Part shown: one piece after another, positions 59,621 through 61,214 of the stretch | How positions within the stretch are numbered: position 1 is the stretch's first letter | How the letters are laid out: the number at the start of each line of letters is the position of its first letter | Program-made: the position numbers and the translations under genes | NCBI GenBank assembly: GCA_035573855.1 | Contig: DATLZU010000025.1 | Span: 1-61,214, forward strand | Source of the DNA: DATLZU01 sp035573855 | GTDB lineage: Bacteria; Nitrospirota; Nitrospiria; Nitrospirales; Nitrospiraceae | Reading direction: 5' to 3' | DNA: 61,214 nucleotides | Notes under the pieces: model-generated | The model's input: the letters and a program-made list of their open reading frames with translations, nothing else | Told to the model about the DNA's origin: nothing | Databases searched by the model: none

Positions 59621-61021
59621 ATGTTTCGGCTGTTGCTCACCATCTTCTTGGTCAGCGCCGGCATCTTCATTTACGGTTACTTCCGCGAGCTGAATCCCGG
59701 CACCATCACCATCCGCATAAGCCCAACCGACACCTTTGAACTGAGTCCGGTGACGCTGGTTTTGGTCTCGATGGCAGGAGGGGCCTTCATCGTCACCCTG
59801 CTGGTCGGCATGCGCGAAACGGTTCATTTCATCGGTACGTGGCGGAGCAACCGCCTGCTGCGGCGCAAAGAAAAAGTCGATGCGCTCCACCGCGAAGGCA
59901 CCCATGCCTTCATGTCAAAGCGCACCGCCGAGGCTATCGGTCTCTTTGAAAAAGCTCTGGCCCTCGACCCGAACCGCACCGATTCCTTACTCTGGCTGGG
60001 CAATATCTACCGCTCGGAGAACAATTACGCCGAAGCGATCCGGCTCCACCAACACGCACACCGGGTGGATGCGCGGAACATCGAGGTGCTGCTGGAACTG
60101 GCCAAGGATCTCGAGTGCGCCAAGCGCTATGAGGACGCGCTCGAGGCCTTACAGGATATCCTGAAAATCGAGCCGGACAATCTGACCGCTCTGATCCGCA
60201 AGCGGGACCTCTTTATCCGATTGGAGAAATGGGCCGATGCGCTCGAAATCCAGCACCGCCTGCTGAAGGCCCACCTCTCGGAGTCCGACAAGCGCGCGGA
60301 GACCAACCTCCTGGTCGGCTGCATGTACGAGGTTGGACGCCAACTGCTCGAACGCGGCCATCCGGAAAAGGCGCGCCGCTACTTCCGCGGCGCCATCAAA
60401 AAAGACCGAGGGTTTCTGCCCGCCTATATCGGCTTGGGCGAAATTCTCGTCCGCGAAGGCAAGGTCAAGAACGCCGTCGAGATCCTCAAGAAGGTCTATA
60501 CCAAGACAAAGAACGTCATCATCCTTCACCGACTCGAAGAACTGTACCTGGAACTAGGCGAGCCGGCCGAGATTATCCGCGTCTATCAGGAAGCCGTCCA
60601 GCAGGACCCACGCAACCCGGTGCTGCAGTTCTATCTAGGCAAGCTTTACTACCGGCTGGAGATGGTAGACGAAGCCTATGATTTGCTTTCGACGATCGAA
60701 GGGCCGCAGGATCAGATGGTCGACTATCACAAGATCATGGCCAACCTTTATTTGCGCAAACAGCACGTGCTGCAGGCCGTGGCGGAACTGAAAAAGGCGC
60801 TGGGGTTTAAGAAACGCGTGGTCGTCCCCTATGTCTGCACCCATTGCCAGCACGAGATCGTCGAATGGGCTGGCCGCTGCCGCCGTTGCGGGCTTTGGAA
60901 CACCTATGTTGCCTTGCCCTGGGTGGACACCGGCAAATCCGGCGCCGATCAGGACCACCCGGTGCCTACCCTCCGCGCCGTGCCCTATCAAGGCATTGCA
61001 TCGCCCTTCGAAACCGTGTAG
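59621..61021 (+). CDS. lapB: LapB-like TPR protein with LapA-like membrane head
   Basis: 466 aa. Two N-terminal spans (about 3-20 and 42-65) like the LapA/DUF1049 domain, then some nine TPR helix pairs (about 85-385) and a rubredoxin-type metal ribbon C-x2-C-x10-C-x2-C (VCTHCQ ... GRCRRCG) near residue 405. In E. coli LapA and LapB are separate; LapB regulates LpxC turnover in lipopolysaccharide synthesis. Here both seem to be in one chain. It starts 4 bases after rsfS. Confidence 0.85.
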   Translation: MFRLLLTIFLVSAGIFIYGYFRELNPGTITIRISPTDTFELSPVTLVLVSMAGGAFIVTLLVGMRETVHFIGTWRSNRLLRRKEKVDALHREGTHAFMSKRTAEAIGLFEKALALDPNRTDSLLWLGNIYRSENNYAEAIRLHQHAHRVDARNIEVLLELAKDLECAKRYEDALEALQDILKIEPDNLTALIRKRDLFIRLEKWADALEIQHRLLKAHLSESDKRAETNLLVGCMYEVGRQLLERGHPEKARRYFRGAIKKDRGFLPAYIGLGEILVREGKVKNAVEILKKVYTKTKNVIILHRLEELYLELGEPAEIIRVYQEAVQQDPRNPVLQFYLGKLYYRLEMVDEAYDLLSTIEGPQDQMVDYHKIMANLYLRKQHVLQAVAELKKALGFKKRVVVPYVCTHCQHEIVEWAGRCRRCGLWNTYVALPWVDTGKSGADQDHPVPTLRAVPYQGIASPFETV

Positions 61022-61068
61022 GTTGGCCTTGCCTGTTTATCCTGATCCTCGTCCAAGTGGAGACGACT

Positions 61069-61214
61069 ATGCCCGACTTTAACGCTCTCACCGAGAAAGC
61101 CCTGCGGGACGACATGCTCACACGGGAGGAATGCCGATTCGTCTTGCAGACTCCCGATGAGGAACTGCTCTCCCTGCTTCAGGCTGCCTTTCGCGTCCGC
61201 GAACGCTACTTCGG
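61069..61214 (+). CDS. bioB: Biotin synthase, N-terminus only
   Basis: 48 codons to the window edge. EECRFVLQTPDEELLSLLQAAFRVRERYFG is the typical BioB N-terminus; the radical SAM CxxxCxxC motif would lie beyond the edge. ATG 61069. Confidence 0.8.
   Translation, partial: MPDFNALTEKALRDDMLTREECRFVLQTPDEELLSLLQAAFRVRERYF

Noticed and set aside
1..61214. CRISPR arrays, insertion sequences, tRNA or rRNA genes
   Set aside because: No regularly spaced repeats, transposase motifs, T-arm GTTCGAATC-type sequences or rRNA blocks seen by reading; a covariance-model scan could still find a tRNA.

Overview
The window is 61 kb of densely coded, high-GC bacterial chromosome with no rRNA, tRNA, CRISPR array, transposase or phage gene that I can see. 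The gene content suggests a member of Nitrospirota close to Nitrospira: a group 3b NiFe-hydrogenase island, many universal stress proteins, several c-type cytochrome-like and cupredoxin-like exported proteins, and a large amount of two-component signalling. This assignment is inference, because no amo, nxr or rRNA marker lies in the window.

Layout. (1) 1-5.5 kb, minus strand: a copper/silver efflux operon (118-aa exported Cys protein, cusC, cusB, cusA cut by the window edge) behind a readable sigma70-type promoter. (2) 5.6-18.9 kb, minus: a hydrogenase island transcribed DUF2934, an unrecognised 457-aa protein, hydB, hydG, hydD, hydA, maturation protease, hypA, hypF, hypC, hypD, hypE, then a PfkB sugar kinase and a tandem universal stress protein. 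The junctions overlap or are only a few bases wide, so this is probably one long transcription unit. (3) 19-27.5 kb: more universal stress proteins, a cupredoxin, a 31-residue membrane peptide, an alpha/beta hydrolase, a MacA-like adaptor with a MacB-like permease that has no ATPase beside it, and a receiver-PilZ protein. Together with region 2 this resembles a hypoxia or dormancy regulon.

(4) 27.6-34.2 kb, minus: CysC-like kinase, M48 lipoprotein protease, SH3 protein, CHASE2 adenylate cyclase, a trypsin-FGE fusion and a DUF3365 c-type haem protein. (5) 34.4-41.2 kb, minus: four small exported proteins, two of them paralogues with a shared motif, next to a NarL-type two-component system that lies downstream of a cassette of three undescribed membrane proteins (320, 71 and 53 aa). 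This is the best candidate for an undescribed system. (6) 41.5-47.9 kb, plus: a second NarL-type two-component system behind a perfect dyad, two receiver-only proteins, a PilZ protein and a hybrid histidine kinase. (7) 48-61.2 kb: housekeeping genes: mutS2 (minus), gap-pgk-tpiA-secG, ilvE (minus), rplU-rpmA-obgE-proB, nadD-rsfS-lapB-like, and the start of bioB.

How the parts fit (inference): the cytoplasmic NAD(P)-linked hydrogenase could supply or dispose of reductant under low oxygen while the stress proteins and kinase adjust metabolism. The signalling block at 36.7-48 kb would link envelope sensing to NarL-type transcription control, cAMP and c-di-GMP. Several operon boundaries carry short intergenic repeat families that may be genome-wide elements.
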